Of a stretch of 64,000 bases of DNA, positions 29,865-38,112 are shown piece by piece. Each line of letters starts with the position of its first letter. Position 1 is the first letter of the stretch. The translations under genes were made by a program, and so were the position numbers. Under the pieces are notes generated by a model that was not told where the DNA came from, did no database searches, and saw nothing but the letters and a program-made list of their open reading frames with translations. The stretch is from Clostridia bacterium (lineage in GTDB: Bacteria > Bacillota > Clostridia > Oscillospirales > Acutalibacteraceae): contig JAFYOI010000008.1 of the NCBI GenBank assembly GCA_017560255.1, positions 1-64,000 on the forward strand. Direction: 5' to 3'.

Positions 29865-30770
29865 TCAGTCGTTCGCCTTGAAAACGTCAGCAACCTCGCT
29901 GATTGTAAGGAAAGCCTTAGGGTCAATCTGATGAATAATCGTCCTCATACGCGCAATCTGGAAGCGGTTAACAACGAAATAAATGATTGTTTTGTCAGTG
30001 TTGGAGTAGCCGCCTTTTGCGGAAATTTTAGTTGTACCGCATTCAAACGCCTCTATCAGCGCGTCGCTGATTTCCTGCGGTTTGTCGGTGATTATCATAA
30101 CGGATTTCGAGCGGTCGAAGCCTTCAACAACGAAGTCGACCGTTTTGAGTCCCGCAGCGTAGGTGACGATTGAATAGAGAGGAAGAATCCAACTGTCTAT
30201 AACGAATCCGCACACAACGTACAGGATGACGTTGTAAATCATCACGAAAGTGCCGACGGTAAGACCCAGTTTCTTTGAGAAGATAACCGCCATAACCTCA
30301 ACGCCGTCAATAGCGCCGCCGTAACGGATAGTAAGACCGCTGCCGACGCCCGAAATGATGCCGCCGAAAAGGGCGCACAGGAGCAAATCCTGACCTGCGA
30401 GCGGGGAAGCGATGCTGACGTCGATTGGCAGAATATCTGTAATCATCCACGAAGCAAAGGAGTAGATGCCGACGGTGAAAAGGGAATATACGGTAAACGC
30501 TGCGCCCTGTTTTTTAAGACCGAAAAGGAAGAGCGGCACGTTGAGAATCAAGAGGAAAAGTGAAAGTGAAACGTGTCCGTTTGCAAGTTGCGAAAGCAGG
30601 ATTGACGTGCCGGAAATGCCGCTGTCATACAAGTTTACGGGGGCAAGAAAAACGGTAACGCCGAAAGCGTTTATGCAGCCTGCGATAAAAAGAGCGATGA
30701 AATTCTGCCACTTTAAAGTTTTTAGTTCATTTATTGATTTTTTGAGAAGCCCATTTGTTTTTTTAGACAT
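29865..30770 (-). CDS. YitT family membrane protein
   Basis: 301 residues: five to six membrane helices (LFIAGCINAFGVTVFLAPVN, SGVGSGLTIRYGGAIDGVEV) and a cytoplasmic C-terminal DUF2179 domain (SKSVMIITDKPQEISDALI to the end). YitT proteins are abundant in Firmicutes and their transport substrate is not known. A GAGGT site precedes ATG 30770. It is apparently a single gene. Confidence 0.9.
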   Translation of the reverse strand: MSKKTNGLLKKSINELKTLKWQNFIALFIAGCINAFGVTVFLAPVNLYDSGISGTSILLSQLANGHVSLSLFLLILNVPLFLFGLKKQGAAFTVYSLFTVGIYSFASWMITDILPIDVSIASPLAGQDLLLCALFGGIISGVGSGLTIRYGGAIDGVEVMAVIFSKKLGLTVGTFVMIYNVILYVVCGFVIDSWILPLYSIVTYAAGLKTVDFVVEGFDRSKSVMIITDKPQEISDALIEAFECGTTKISAKGGYSNTDKTIIYFVVNRFQIARMRTIIHQIDPKAFLTISEVADVFKAND

Positions 30771-30861
30771 ATTTAAAATACCTCATATTTTTGTATATAC
30801 ATTAAATTATAACATATACGAATGTCATTTTCCAATGAAAAATAAAAAACTTTCGGCAAAA

Positions 30862-30896
30862 TTTAATGGCGGCAGGGGATTCCTGCCGCCATTTGA
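30862..30896 (-). terminator. Terminator of the zinc-ribbon gene pair
   Basis: ATGGCGGCAGG pairs perfectly with CCTGCCGCCAT around a five-base loop. It lies between the YitT gene and the minus-strand zinc-ribbon gene. Confidence 0.8.
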
Positions 30897-30914
30897 ATTT
30901 TTTTTAACAGTAGA

Positions 30915-31406
30915 TTAACCGTTGATGTTGTAGTTTTCGTTGATGAGGTTGATCGCTTTGCAGAACTTGTGTGTGTAAACGAGCGGGCCGATAACGATGA
31001 ATGCACCAAGGATATTCCAACCCCAGAAAGAGCCTGCGCCGAAACTGTAAGCGATGCCTCTGCGAGCCAGTTCGTTGCCCATTCTCTTGGAAATATTATG
31101 GTACCATACGAGCGGCACGATTCCGAATGTAAGCCATGAGAAGATGAATGCTACAAGACAGAAGTTCATTGTTTTCTTGCCGTCATATTTGCTTGCAACA
31201 AGGTTCATTTCCTCACCGACCAATGTCATCATAACGAGCGGGTAAATGCCGAACGTGATGAGGGAAAAGATTATGTACTTGAGAAGTCCTCTTGTTGTCT
31301 TGAGTTGTCTTACGGGACGGTTTGCGCCTTCGATTGCGCAACCGCAACTGACGCAGATAACTGCATCGTCATGTACCTGTGCTCCACATTTTGAACAGAA
31401 TTTCAT
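30915..31406 (-). CDS. Zinc-ribbon DUF4234 membrane protein
   Basis: 163 residues. An N-terminal zinc ribbon (KFCSKCGAQVHDDAVICVSC, four cysteines) is fused to a DUF4234-like membrane region with three helices (KYIIFSLITFGIYPLVM, LVAFIFSWLTFGIVPLVWYH, FWGWNILGAFIVIGPLVY). Function unknown. The next gene upstream encodes a second protein with almost the same ribbon, so the pair probably arose by duplication or domain sharing. GGAGAG sets the start. Confidence 0.82.
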   Translation of the reverse strand: MKFCSKCGAQVHDDAVICVSCGCAIEGANRPVRQLKTTRGLLKYIIFSLITFGIYPLVMMTLVGEEMNLVASKYDGKKTMNFCLVAFIFSWLTFGIVPLVWYHNISKRMGNELARRGIAYSFGAGSFWGWNILGAFIVIGPLVYTHKFCKAINLINENYNING

Positions 31407-31427
31407 AGTAATCTCTCCTTTATGATT

Positions 31428-31769
31428 TTAAATATTTATTTTGTTTTCGTCATCCATACACAGCAAGCAGATACCTGCAATCAGATTGACGAAAATAAGG
31501 GCGCAAACTTTAAGACCTGTACTGATGGGTTTGTTGTCGCGCATACGATTGAAAATTGCAATAGTAATCGGTAAGCACCACGCAAGCGGAATGATGAGCC
31601 AACCACAAGCAACACAGCCAAGAATGAGGAAAATCTTGACGATGAGTTGCATTACGTTGTCATCGGAATTGTTGACGACGGGCTTCGGCGGCGCTACCGA
31701 GCAACCACATTTTACGCAGATAACCGCTTCTTCGTGAATCTGCGCACCGCAGTGAGTACAAAATTTCAT
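31428..31769 (-). CDS. Zinc-ribbon membrane protein
   Basis: 113 residues: zinc ribbon KFCTHCGAQIHEEAVICVKC followed by a proline-rich linker (APPKPVV) and two or three membrane helices (VKIFLILGCVACGWLIIPLA, VCALIFVNLIAGICLLC). It shares the ribbon, but not the membrane part, with the downstream gene 21 bases away, and the two form an operon. Function unknown. Confidence 0.75.
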   Translation of the reverse strand: MKFCTHCGAQIHEEAVICVKCGCSVAPPKPVVNNSDDNVMQLIVKIFLILGCVACGWLIIPLAWCLPITIAIFNRMRDNKPISTGLKVCALIFVNLIAGICLLCMDDENKINI

Positions 31770-31954
31770 AGATTAACACCTCTTTGTTAATTTATTGTAA
31801 ACAATTTTATCATATTAGCGCAAAAAATGTCAATGGGTGTCGAGGCGGATGTTAAAAAAATATTAACAAATTTTGCTTTTTTGTTTGGTGTCTGAGTTTA
31901 CGTAATATATAACTGTGAAAAAATAATTTTTTCGCAAGTTTTTACTAAAGAATA

Positions 31955-31991
31955 CAAAAAATCGGCTTGAACGTAATTCAACCCGATTTCT
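31955..31991 (-). terminator. Terminator of the PadR-DUF1700-DUF4097 operon
   Basis: AAATCGG-CTTGAA pairs with TTCAA-CCCGATTT with one mismatch; on the minus strand a T-rich stretch follows. Confidence 0.7.
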
Positions 31992-31997
31992 GTTAGT

Positions 31998-32960
31998 TTA
32001 TCTGATTGTAATTTCAATATCTCCCGTAGAGGTGGTCAGTTCGCATTTACCGCCTTTTGTTGTGTGGGGAACTTCAATTTCACCCGTTGAAGTTTTAGTT
32101 ATAAAAACTTTGTCACTGAGCAAACTGCCCTCAATATCGCCCGTGGAGGTTTTTACATAAATTTCGTCCGCATCGCAACGCTCAAACTCAACGTCGCCTG
32201 TATTTCTCTTGATGCTGAATTTATCCGTTGCGATGACGCCGATTAATTTGATATCACCTGTGCTGCCCGTTGAGTACAGGTTTTTGCAATCAAGGGCGTT
32301 GATTTTTGTTTTTCCCGTACCCGTGGTAATGGATACGTCACCGTTGCATTCTATCATTTTTAACTCTATTCTGCCCGTTGATGTTTTAAGGTCGAGCGAA
32401 CCCGCACCTAAACCCGTAAGATTAATCGCACCGGTGCTCAGTTCGATTCTGATATTACCCGAAGCGGAAGCGAAACAGTTGACAGCGCCTGTGCTTGCAC
32501 TGATACCGATATTTTCAAATGAGAAACCGGACGGAATATCAACGTCGCCCGTACTGTTGTTTACATTAAGTGAGGTTAATTTGTCCATTGGCAGATATAC
32601 GGTTATTTTCGGCGTGTCAAAGGAAAAGTTGATGTAGTTGTACCATTTGCGGCTGTCTGCGACGTTAATGACGAGGGTGTCTGACTCAACTTTAACGTCG
32701 TGTTTTACTTTGGATTCCTCGTAACAGACAATTTTGCACTTACCGTCCTCGGATGGTAAAAACACAACGTCAGCGGTTTTGGTTGTTAATGCTATTTTTT
32801 CAAAGTCGTTGGTTATTTCATAAGTGTTTGTTTCATATTTAACTGTACCGAGTTTTCTGAAATCCCAGTTTAACAGAGTCATCACTCCTATGAATACGAT
32901 GCATCCTATCAATACGAGGCAGGCCGCTATAATAAGCCACGTTTTTGCATTTTTACTCAT
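31998..32960 (-). CDS. DUF4097 beta-strand repeat protein
   Basis: 320 residues: N-terminal membrane anchor (about 8-30), then a DUF4097 beta-solenoid made of roughly 20-residue repeats built on the motif STGD or STGAI (for example NNSTGDVDIP, SASTGAVNC, KTSTGRIEL, GSTGDIKL, KTSTGDIEG, TSTGEIEV). Such proteins sit on the outer face of the membrane in many Firmicutes and are linked to envelope stress. It is last in an operon with PadR and DUF1700, sharing a TAATG stop/start. Confidence 0.9.
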   Translation of the reverse strand: MSKNAKTWLIIAACLVLIGCIVFIGVMTLLNWDFRKLGTVKYETNTYEITNDFEKIALTTKTADVVFLPSEDGKCKIVCYEESKVKHDVKVESDTLVINVADSRKWYNYINFSFDTPKITVYLPMDKLTSLNVNNSTGDVDIPSGFSFENIGISASTGAVNCFASASGNIRIELSTGAINLTGLGAGSLDLKTSTGRIELKMIECNGDVSITTGTGKTKINALDCKNLYSTGSTGDIKLIGVIATDKFSIKRNTGDVEFERCDADEIYVKTSTGDIEGSLLSDKVFITKTSTGEIEVPHTTKGGKCELTTSTGDIEITIR

Positions 32961-33559
32961 TATGCTTCCTCCTTTTTAATAAAACAGTTTTTAATACCGA
33001 GAACAATTTTCTTTGTCAATACGACGGAGAGTTTTGTGAGTGCCTTGCAAGCGAATAGCAGGAAGATAAAAAGTCCCGCACACAAAATTCCTGCGCCGAT
33101 TACGAAAATTCCCTGTGCCGTTGAGCCTGTGTAAATAAAGACTATTCCCGATATCACTGAGCCTACCGCAGTTGCCGCCAATGAAACGTCAACTGCCCAG
33201 AGCGAAACGATAACCGCCCACAGAGAAACCCAAAGGCTGAATATGACGGCGAGTGCACCGATGAGCAGCGCCGCCCAAACGGGTGAGCCAACCGCAATAA
33301 GCACGATTTCCCACGCTCTCAACTTCCTTTTCGATTTTATTTTTTCTTTAACAAGTTTTGTAAGAGGGGTGTCGGCGATGATTTGTGATACTATATCGTC
33401 CACGCTTCCCATTTCATTTACAGCATCTTCTTCCGTAATCCCGTCCTCAATTCTGTCATCAATCATCTCACAGTAAAAAGTTACTCTTTCTTCTATATCC
33501 GCCTGCGGTAAACCGCCGAGTTTTTCGCGCAACTGTGTAATGAATTCCTGCTTAGTCAT
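32960..33559 (-). CDS. DUF1700 membrane protein
   Basis: 199 residues. The N terminus TKQEFITQLREKLGGLPQAD and the acidic EERVTFYCEMIDDRIEDGIT, followed by EEDAVNEMGSVDDIVSQI, are the DUF1700 hallmark. Three or four membrane helices follow (about 80-185). The usual partner of a PadR regulator and DUF4097 protein, probably a sensor or signal module for cell-envelope state. It overlaps padR by eight bases; AAGGAGG lies inside padR. Confidence 0.88.
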   Translation of the reverse strand: MTKQEFITQLREKLGGLPQADIEERVTFYCEMIDDRIEDGITEEDAVNEMGSVDDIVSQIIADTPLTKLVKEKIKSKRKLRAWEIVLIAVGSPVWAALLIGALAVIFSLWVSLWAVIVSLWAVDVSLAATAVGSVISGIVFIYTGSTAQGIFVIGAGILCAGLFIFLLFACKALTKLSVVLTKKIVLGIKNCFIKKEEA

Positions 33560-33872
33560 CGCCTTCGTCCTCCTTTATTACAAATTTATATATGGACATA
33601 ATTTCCTTCCATTCCTCTTTGAATTCTTCAATCCTTTTCAAGCCTTTTTCGGTTATGTGGTAATATTTCCTCAATCGTCCGCCGTGCTCAGCGGTATGCA
33701 CCGTAAGCATCTGAGCCGTTTCAAGCCGCTTGAGAATTGTGTAAAGCGTTGATTCCGAAAGTTCAATATAGGGCTTTACGTCCTTGATTATTTTGTAGCC
33801 GTAAGAGTCCTCGGTTTTAATCGCTTTGAGCACACAAACGTCAAGTAGTCCGCGTTTCAACTGAATATCCAT
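33552..33872 (-). CDS. PadR family transcriptional regulator
   Basis: 106 residues with the PadR winged helix: LKRGLLDVCVLKAIKTEDSYGYKI, then SESTLYTILKRLETAQMLTVH and GGRLRKYYHITEKGLKRIEEF. AGGAGGT sets the ATG at 33872, excluding 34 more upstream codons in the same frame. It heads the operon with DUF1700 and DUF4097, and its promoter is covered by a long dyad, which indicates negative autoregulation. Confidence 0.92.
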   Translation of the reverse strand: MDIQLKRGLLDVCVLKAIKTEDSYGYKIIKDVKPYIELSESTLYTILKRLETAQMLTVHTAEHGGRLRKYYHITEKGLKRIEEFKEEWKEIMSIYKFVIKEDEGDD

Positions 33873-33887
33873 ACCATACCTCCTTTT

Positions 33888-33918
33888 ACATAATACATCG
33901 TAACACGAGGTATTATGT
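33888..33918. promoter_or_regulatory. Probable PadR operator (31-bp dyad)
   Basis: ACATAATAC (33888-33896) and GTATTATGT (33910-33918) are perfect inverted arms, with an inner TCGT/ACGA pair (33898-33908). The dyad covers the spacer and -10 of the operon promoter, so a bound dimer would block RNA polymerase. Confidence 0.75.
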
Positions 33919-33925
33919 TTGTCAA
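33897..33925 (-). promoter_or_regulatory. Promoter of the padR operon
   Basis: On the minus strand: TTGACA (33920-33925), 17-base spacer, TACGAT (33897-33902). Confidence 0.7.
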
Positions 33926-33940
33926 TAGGGAAATTGATAT

Positions 33941-33981
33941 AAAAAAGAGTTATTGGATTTTCGTTTGAATCCAATAACTCT
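33941..33981 (-). terminator. Terminator of the thiamine-precursor operon
   Basis: GAGTTATTGGATT pairs perfectly with AATCCAATAACTC. On the minus strand it is followed by TTTTTTAT. Confidence 0.9.
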
Positions 33982-33989
33982 TAATTTTT

Positions 33990-34724
33990 TTATAGCAAAG
34001 AAAGAATTTTTCGCTTGTACTCCAGAAACTCTTGCGTGAGAGGGAAATCGTCGCGGCGGGGTTTGGTTTCATTGATTACGATTTCCTGTGTGATACGGGC
34101 GGGCGAACCGCTCAGCAGATAAATTCGGTCTGACAGCAATATAGCCTCGTCAACGTCGTGCGTGATAAACACGGTTGATAATCGGATATTTTGCATCAGG
34201 TCAAGATACCATTTGTGCATTGATGCCTTTGTCAGTGCATCGAGTGCGGAGAACGGCTCGTCGAGCAGTGCAACCGAACGGGAAAAAATATACGTGCGCA
34301 AAAGTGCGGCGCGTTGGCGCATACCGCCTGAAAGTTGCGAGGGATATTTTTTCTGTGTTCCATCAAGGCCGAAACGGTCAAACAGGGCTGAAACTGCGGC
34401 ACGTGCGACTTTTTTCTTTTCACCTTTCAGCAATAAAGGCAGAGCAACGTTGTCCTCAATGGTGCGATAGGGCAGCAGCATATCTTTCTGCAACATATAA
34501 CTTATGTGACCCGATTTGTTCGTTACGTCCTCTCCGTCAAGCAGAACAGTGCCGCTGTCGGCTTGCAATATGCCCGAAATTATATTGAACAGCGTTGATT
34601 TGCCGCTTCCGCTGACACCGAGCAAGCACACAAGTTCACCCTCGTTCAGTTCAATGGAAACATCCTGCAAAACGGGTTTGCCGTCAAAACTTTTGTTTAT
34701 GTTTTTAACTTCTAATTTTTTCAT
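33990..34724 (-). CDS. ABC importer ATPase, thiamine-precursor type
   Basis: 244 residues with all ABC motifs: Walker A GVSGSGKST, Q-loop SYMLQKDMLLPYRT, signature QLSGGMRQRAALLRTYIF, Walker B VALLDEPFSALD, and switch FITHDVDEA. It is closest to the nitrate/taurine/HMP type that energises NMT1/THI5-like systems (ThiZ role). The start is ATG 34724, one base after the stop of the binding-protein gene; the longer frame upstream lies inside that gene. Last gene of the riboswitch-controlled operon. Confidence 0.9.
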   Translation of the reverse strand: MKKLEVKNINKSFDGKPVLQDVSIELNEGELVCLLGVSGSGKSTLFNIISGILQADSGTVLLDGEDVTNKSGHISYMLQKDMLLPYRTIEDNVALPLLLKGEKKKVARAAVSALFDRFGLDGTQKKYPSQLSGGMRQRAALLRTYIFSRSVALLDEPFSALDALTKASMHKWYLDLMQNIRLSTVFITHDVDEAILLSDRIYLLSGSPARITQEIVINETKPRRDDFPLTQEFLEYKRKILSLL

Positions 34725-34725
34725 A

Positions 34726-35715
34726 TTACTTCGGTAGATAGTCGTTAGTGAAGCCGTAATCGACTTTGATATCGGTTTCAAGCAGGTCGTTATCGTTGAG
34801 CCATTGATAGAAAGCGCGCCAACGGCTTGCATCAAACTCGCCCCAACGGGACGCATCCGCTACGTACTCATTGGCAAGATACTCCTGACTTTTATATACG
34901 AGTTCAGAGTTCGATTTGAGTTCGGGGGCATACTCCATCAGTATATCGGCGGCATCCCTCGGGTTTTCTACCGCGTAGTTGTATCCCTTTGAAACGGCAT
35001 CAATAAACGCCTTGGCGGTTTCGGGATTTTCATTCAGCCAATCGTTGTTACCGATAATAACGGGTGTATAGTAGTCGAATGCGGGGTCAATATCCGCAAA
35101 GGCAAAATAATCCGTATCAAGTTTAGCAACTTCACACGCGATGCCCGCCCAACCGTAGAAAATCCATATTGCATCCACCGAACCGCTTTTAAGTGCGGAT
35201 ACTTCGTCAGTAACGGTTGAGGGGATGAGTTCAACAAGGTCAAAATTGCCGCCGTCGGCTTTCATTACGTCGCGGATCGTCGCTTTCTCAACGTCCATAT
35301 CCCACGTTGCATATTTCTTGCCCTCAAGTCCCTTTGGTCTGTCAATTCCCTCACCCGCACGGGAAACGATGCCTGAGGTGTTGTGCTGAATTACTGCGGC
35401 AACAGCGGTAACCGGCAGGGGAGATTCTCCGATAAAAGCGGGTGCCAACGAGTCCTGAAACGAGATTCCGAATTGTGCTTTGCCGGAGGCGACAAGTGTT
35501 TCCGCGCTGTCTGCAGCGGGCTGGACTATTTCTACTTCAAGCCCCACCTGCTCAAAATAGCCTTTTGCCTGAGCGACGAATAAACCGGTGTGATTTGTGT
35601 TGGGAGTCCAGTCAAGAACAACGGTGATTTTGGTTGATTTATCAGTATTGTCCGTGCATCCCGCTACGCTGAATACGAGCGCGAGTGCAAGTATAAAAAT
35701 TATAATCTTTTTCAT
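34726..35715 (-). CDS. NMT1/THI5-like substrate-binding lipoprotein
   Basis: 329 residues. A lipoprotein signal (hydrophobic core, lipobox VAGC near residue 20) is followed by the NMT1/THI5-like fold: TVVLDWTPNTNHTGLFVAQA, GYFEQVGLEVEIVQP and ADSAETLVASGKAQFGISF. Such proteins bind the HMP precursor N-formyl-4-amino-5-aminomethyl-2-methylpyrimidine or HMP itself for thiamine salvage (ThiY role). The exact ligand is inferred from the TPP riboswitch. AGGAGAAGAAT sets the start at ATG 35715. Confidence 0.9.
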   Translation of the reverse strand: MKKIIIFILALALVFSVAGCTDNTDKSTKITVVLDWTPNTNHTGLFVAQAKGYFEQVGLEVEIVQPAADSAETLVASGKAQFGISFQDSLAPAFIGESPLPVTAVAAVIQHNTSGIVSRAGEGIDRPKGLEGKKYATWDMDVEKATIRDVMKADGGNFDLVELIPSTVTDEVSALKSGSVDAIWIFYGWAGIACEVAKLDTDYFAFADIDPAFDYYTPVIIGNNDWLNENPETAKAFIDAVSKGYNYAVENPRDAADILMEYAPELKSNSELVYKSQEYLANEYVADASRWGEFDASRWRAFYQWLNDNDLLETDIKVDYGFTNDYLPK

Positions 35716-35731
35716 ATTCTTCTCCTGTTTT

Positions 35732-36499
35732 TCATATTTTTCTCTTGTGTTTTTTATCAAGATAATTGTACGGCATACATTTTTTCTCCGCAAAATTTAC
35801 CAGTGCCATAAGTGCGAGGGAAATTATGGATATGAGAAAAATTACCGCAAACATTTTGTCAAAAGCAAACGCTTTTTTAACGCGGGTCATATAAACGCCC
35901 AGACCTCCGAAACCGCCCAGCCATTCGCTTATCACCGCGCCGACAACACTGTATGCCGATGCGATTTTAAGCCCAGAAAAGAACTGGGGTAATGCGGAGG
36001 GAAATTTTATGTAACGAAAAATCTGCAGTCGGGTTGCGCCCATTGAGCGAAGCAGATTTACCGCATCTTTGTCGGCACTGCGAAAACCGCCCAGCAGACC
36101 AACTGTTATGGGAAAGAACGTCGTAATGACTATCAGCACGATTTTCGGCGTCATTTCATACCCGAACCAGAGCACCAGAAGCGGCGCGATGGCTACGGAC
36201 GGAATAGTCTGAGTTATTATCAGTATGGGATTGAACGCTTTATACAGAACGGTGAAATGGTCCATCAATATTGCCGCAAGGAAGCCGACACCAACGCCGA
36301 AAAACAGACCGATAAAGGCCTCTTGCAGCGTGATGAGGGAGTGTGACCACAGCGCAGGTATTTCGCTTATGAATGCCTTGACAACCGCTATGGGAGAGGG
36401 GAGCATATACGGCGGAATCAGTCCCGACGAACACACCGCCTGCCATATAGCGATGAGCGAAACTACTGCAATAACTGACGGCAGATTACGCCTGAGCAT
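35732..36499 (-). CDS. ABC importer permease, thiamine-precursor type
   Basis: 255 residues, about six membrane helices, with the coupling-helix region LLRSMGATRLQIFRYIKFPSA and SAYSVVGAVISEWLGGFGGL typical of the BPD-type permeases of the nitrate/taurine/HMP class (ThiX role). The start is ATG 36499: AGAAGG is nine bases upstream, while the in-frame TTG 36520 is too early. It overlaps the upstream thiamine-binding gene by 14 bases, so the four genes form a tight operon. Confidence 0.88.
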   Translation of the reverse strand: MLRRNLPSVIAVVSLIAIWQAVCSSGLIPPYMLPSPIAVVKAFISEIPALWSHSLITLQEAFIGLFFGVGVGFLAAILMDHFTVLYKAFNPILIITQTIPSVAIAPLLVLWFGYEMTPKIVLIVITTFFPITVGLLGGFRSADKDAVNLLRSMGATRLQIFRYIKFPSALPQFFSGLKIASAYSVVGAVISEWLGGFGGLGVYMTRVKKAFAFDKMFAVIFLISIISLALMALVNFAEKKCMPYNYLDKKHKRKI

Positions 36500-36788
36500 G
36501 TTTTGAAACCTTCTTGTCAATGGTCAGAATTTCACCCTCGGGGCGATAAACTACCTTGACGTATGCTGACACACTTTCCGCGCCTGCACGAATTGCGACG
36601 TGCTGACATTCTTTGACGATGTCCATAAGTTGATTGTAGTCCTCCCCCTCGATTGTCGTTTCAAAAGGGCCGACGTGGCAGTTAAGGCCACTGCTTCTGA
36701 TGTACGCGATGACCTCGTCAACAATGCGGATGAGTTCATCTTGGTTCGGGACTACGGGAAGGACTTGGATTGCGATACTTGCTTTCAT
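36486..36788 (-). CDS. Thiamine-binding protein (YkoF/MTH1187 family)
   Basis: 100 residues of the MTH1187/YkoF ferredoxin-like family: ASIAIQVLPVVPNQDELI, SSGLNCHVGPFETTIEGE and QHVAIRAGAESVSAYVKVVY. YkoF of Bacillus binds thiamine or HMP and accompanies the ykoEDC transporter. Here it is the first gene under a TPP riboswitch, followed by an HMP-type ABC importer. GGAGGTAAAAAAT sets the start at ATG 36788. It is probably a cytoplasmic thiamine or HMP carrier. Confidence 0.87.
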   Translation of the reverse strand: MKASIAIQVLPVVPNQDELIRIVDEVIAYIRSSGLNCHVGPFETTIEGEDYNQLMDIVKECQHVAIRAGAESVSAYVKVVYRPEGEILTIDKKVSKHAQA

Positions 36789-36802
36789 ATTTTTTACCTC
36801 CA

Positions 36803-36843
36803 AAACAAAAATGCCTTCGCCGGAAATCCCAGCGAAAGCATTT
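36803..36843 (-). terminator. Riboswitch terminator
   Basis: On the minus strand, AAATGC-TTTCGC pairs with GCGAAGGCATTT, then TTGTTTT. It lies between the TPP aptamer and the first gene, as expected for transcription attenuation by TPP. Confidence 0.85.
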
Positions 36844-36901
36844 GGAAGTACGTTTTAAATTTCTGCAATATAACGCAAACCGACAACGCACTGTTAAAAA
36901 T

Positions 36902-36988
36902 ATGCTCCCTACGCTGGCATTATCCAGATCAGGTTAATGGGTCGCAGGAACACCTGCCTCTCAGCCCGTCGATTCGGACTCCCCTTGT
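36902..36988 (-). ncRNA. TPP riboswitch (THI element)
   Basis: On the minus strand all conserved parts are present in order: GGGG near the 5' end, GGGCTGAGAGG, GCGACCC, AACCTGATCTGGATAATGCC, and AGCGTAGGGA. It should repress the downstream importer operon when thiamine pyrophosphate is plentiful. Confidence 0.97.
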
Positions 36989-36996
36989 CGTGAGTG

Positions 36997-37025
36997 ATTG
37001 TAGCACGGTGATTTTCAGTTGTCAA
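36997..37025 (-). promoter_or_regulatory. Promoter of the TPP-riboswitch operon
   Basis: On the minus strand: TTGACA (37020-37025), 17-base spacer, TACAAT (36997-37002), with transcription starting at the aptamer's 5' edge. Confidence 0.85.
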
Positions 37026-37035
37026 TAGGGTTTAC

Positions 37036-37083
37036 AAAAAAAGATAAAACCTACGCACAACTGATGATATGCGTAGGTTTTAT
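37036..37083 (-). terminator. Terminator of the SDR gene
   Basis: ATAAAACCTACGCA pairs perfectly with TGCGTAGGTTTTAT; on the minus strand a T run follows. Confidence 0.88.
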
Positions 37084-37101
37084 TATGAAGTCAGATTTAA
37101 A

Positions 37102-37860
37102 TTAGAATGCTGTCCAGCCGCCGTCAACGGGGAGAATTACGCCGTTAACGTAAGCGGAGTCGTCGCTTGCAAGGAAGAGGGCGGTTCTTGCAATATCTGT
37201 CGCCTCACCCGGAGCGGGAGCCAATGCCTGAACGGGTCGTACGCGAGCGAAACCGTCCATATTGGGCATACCCATTGCGGAGCCGATTTCTGTATTGATG
37301 CCGCCGGGAGCGATGATGTTGCTGCGGATGCCTTCTTTCATATAGGTGAAAGCGATATGCCTTGAGTAAGCGTTTACCGCTGCCTTGGATGCGCAGTAAA
37401 CAGCGCCCGCCGCCTGATGCATAGAGCCGACGGAGGAAACGGTGATGATATTACCGCCGTTACCTTGTGCGAGGAAAACCTGACAAGCCTTTCTCATAGA
37501 GCAGAGCGGGCCGTATACGTTGATTCCCATTACGTAATCGTATTTTTCATCGGTAACGTCAGCCATAGCCGCCATATCGTCCATAACACCTGCGTTATTG
37601 ACAAGAACGTCTAATTTGCCGAATTCAGAAACAGCGAGGTCGATCATTGCTTCGCAGTCCTCTTTTTTGGAAACGTCGCCGGTAAATACAACCAATTTGC
37701 CGGGAGCGTCCTTCAATGACTCCTGGAGAGCCGCCAATCTTTCAGCACGTCTTGCAACGGCAACAACGTTTGCGCCCTCGTTTACAAAGAGTTCAACGAT
37801 GCTTTTACCCATACCTGCGGATGCGCCGGTAACTACCACGGATTTGTTTGTTAATTTCAT
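37102..37860 (-). CDS. Short-chain dehydrogenase/reductase
   Basis: 252 residues of the classical SDR family: cofactor motif VVVTGASAGMGKSI (about 8-21), DVLVNNAGVMDD (NNAG), the catalytic serine in VSSVGSMHQ, the catalytic Y-x-x-x-K in VYCASKAAV, and GGINTEIGS. It resembles 3-oxoacyl-ACP reductases and various sugar or steroid alcohol dehydrogenases; the substrate cannot be read. The start is ATG 37860, nine bases after AAAGGG; the ATG at 37869 touches that site. Single gene. Confidence 0.9.
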   Translation of the reverse strand: MKLTNKSVVVTGASAGMGKSIVELFVNEGANVVAVARRAERLAALQESLKDAPGKLVVFTGDVSKKEDCEAMIDLAVSEFGKLDVLVNNAGVMDDMAAMADVTDEKYDYVMGINVYGPLCSMRKACQVFLAQGNGGNIITVSSVGSMHQAAGAVYCASKAAVNAYSRHIAFTYMKEGIRSNIIAPGGINTEIGSAMGMPNMDGFARVRPVQALAPAPGEATDIARTALFLASDDSAYVNGVILPVDGGWTAF

Positions 37861-37987
37861 AATGGTCATCCCTTTCTTTTTTATAATATTTACAAATTCG
37901 CAATGCAAATTCATAAATTTATTATGCCATAAAATCGACAGATTACAATATTTTTCTTAAAGGGATTTTCTCCGCGATAGAACGGAA

Positions 37988-38023
37988 AATAAAAAGATGC
38001 CCTGCCGTAAAAAGCAGAGCATC
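37988..38023 (-). terminator. Terminator of guaA
   Basis: On the minus strand, GATGCTCTGC pairs with GCAGGGCATC (one wobble) around TTTTTACG, then TTTTTATTTT. Confidence 0.85.
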
Positions 38024-38112
38024 CGAAAAACCAAGTGTAGTCAATGTGTAGTCACTGACGAAAACAGGAACTCAAAAAGCCCGTAAAATCAAGGGTTTTC
38101 GAGGTTTCCAAC

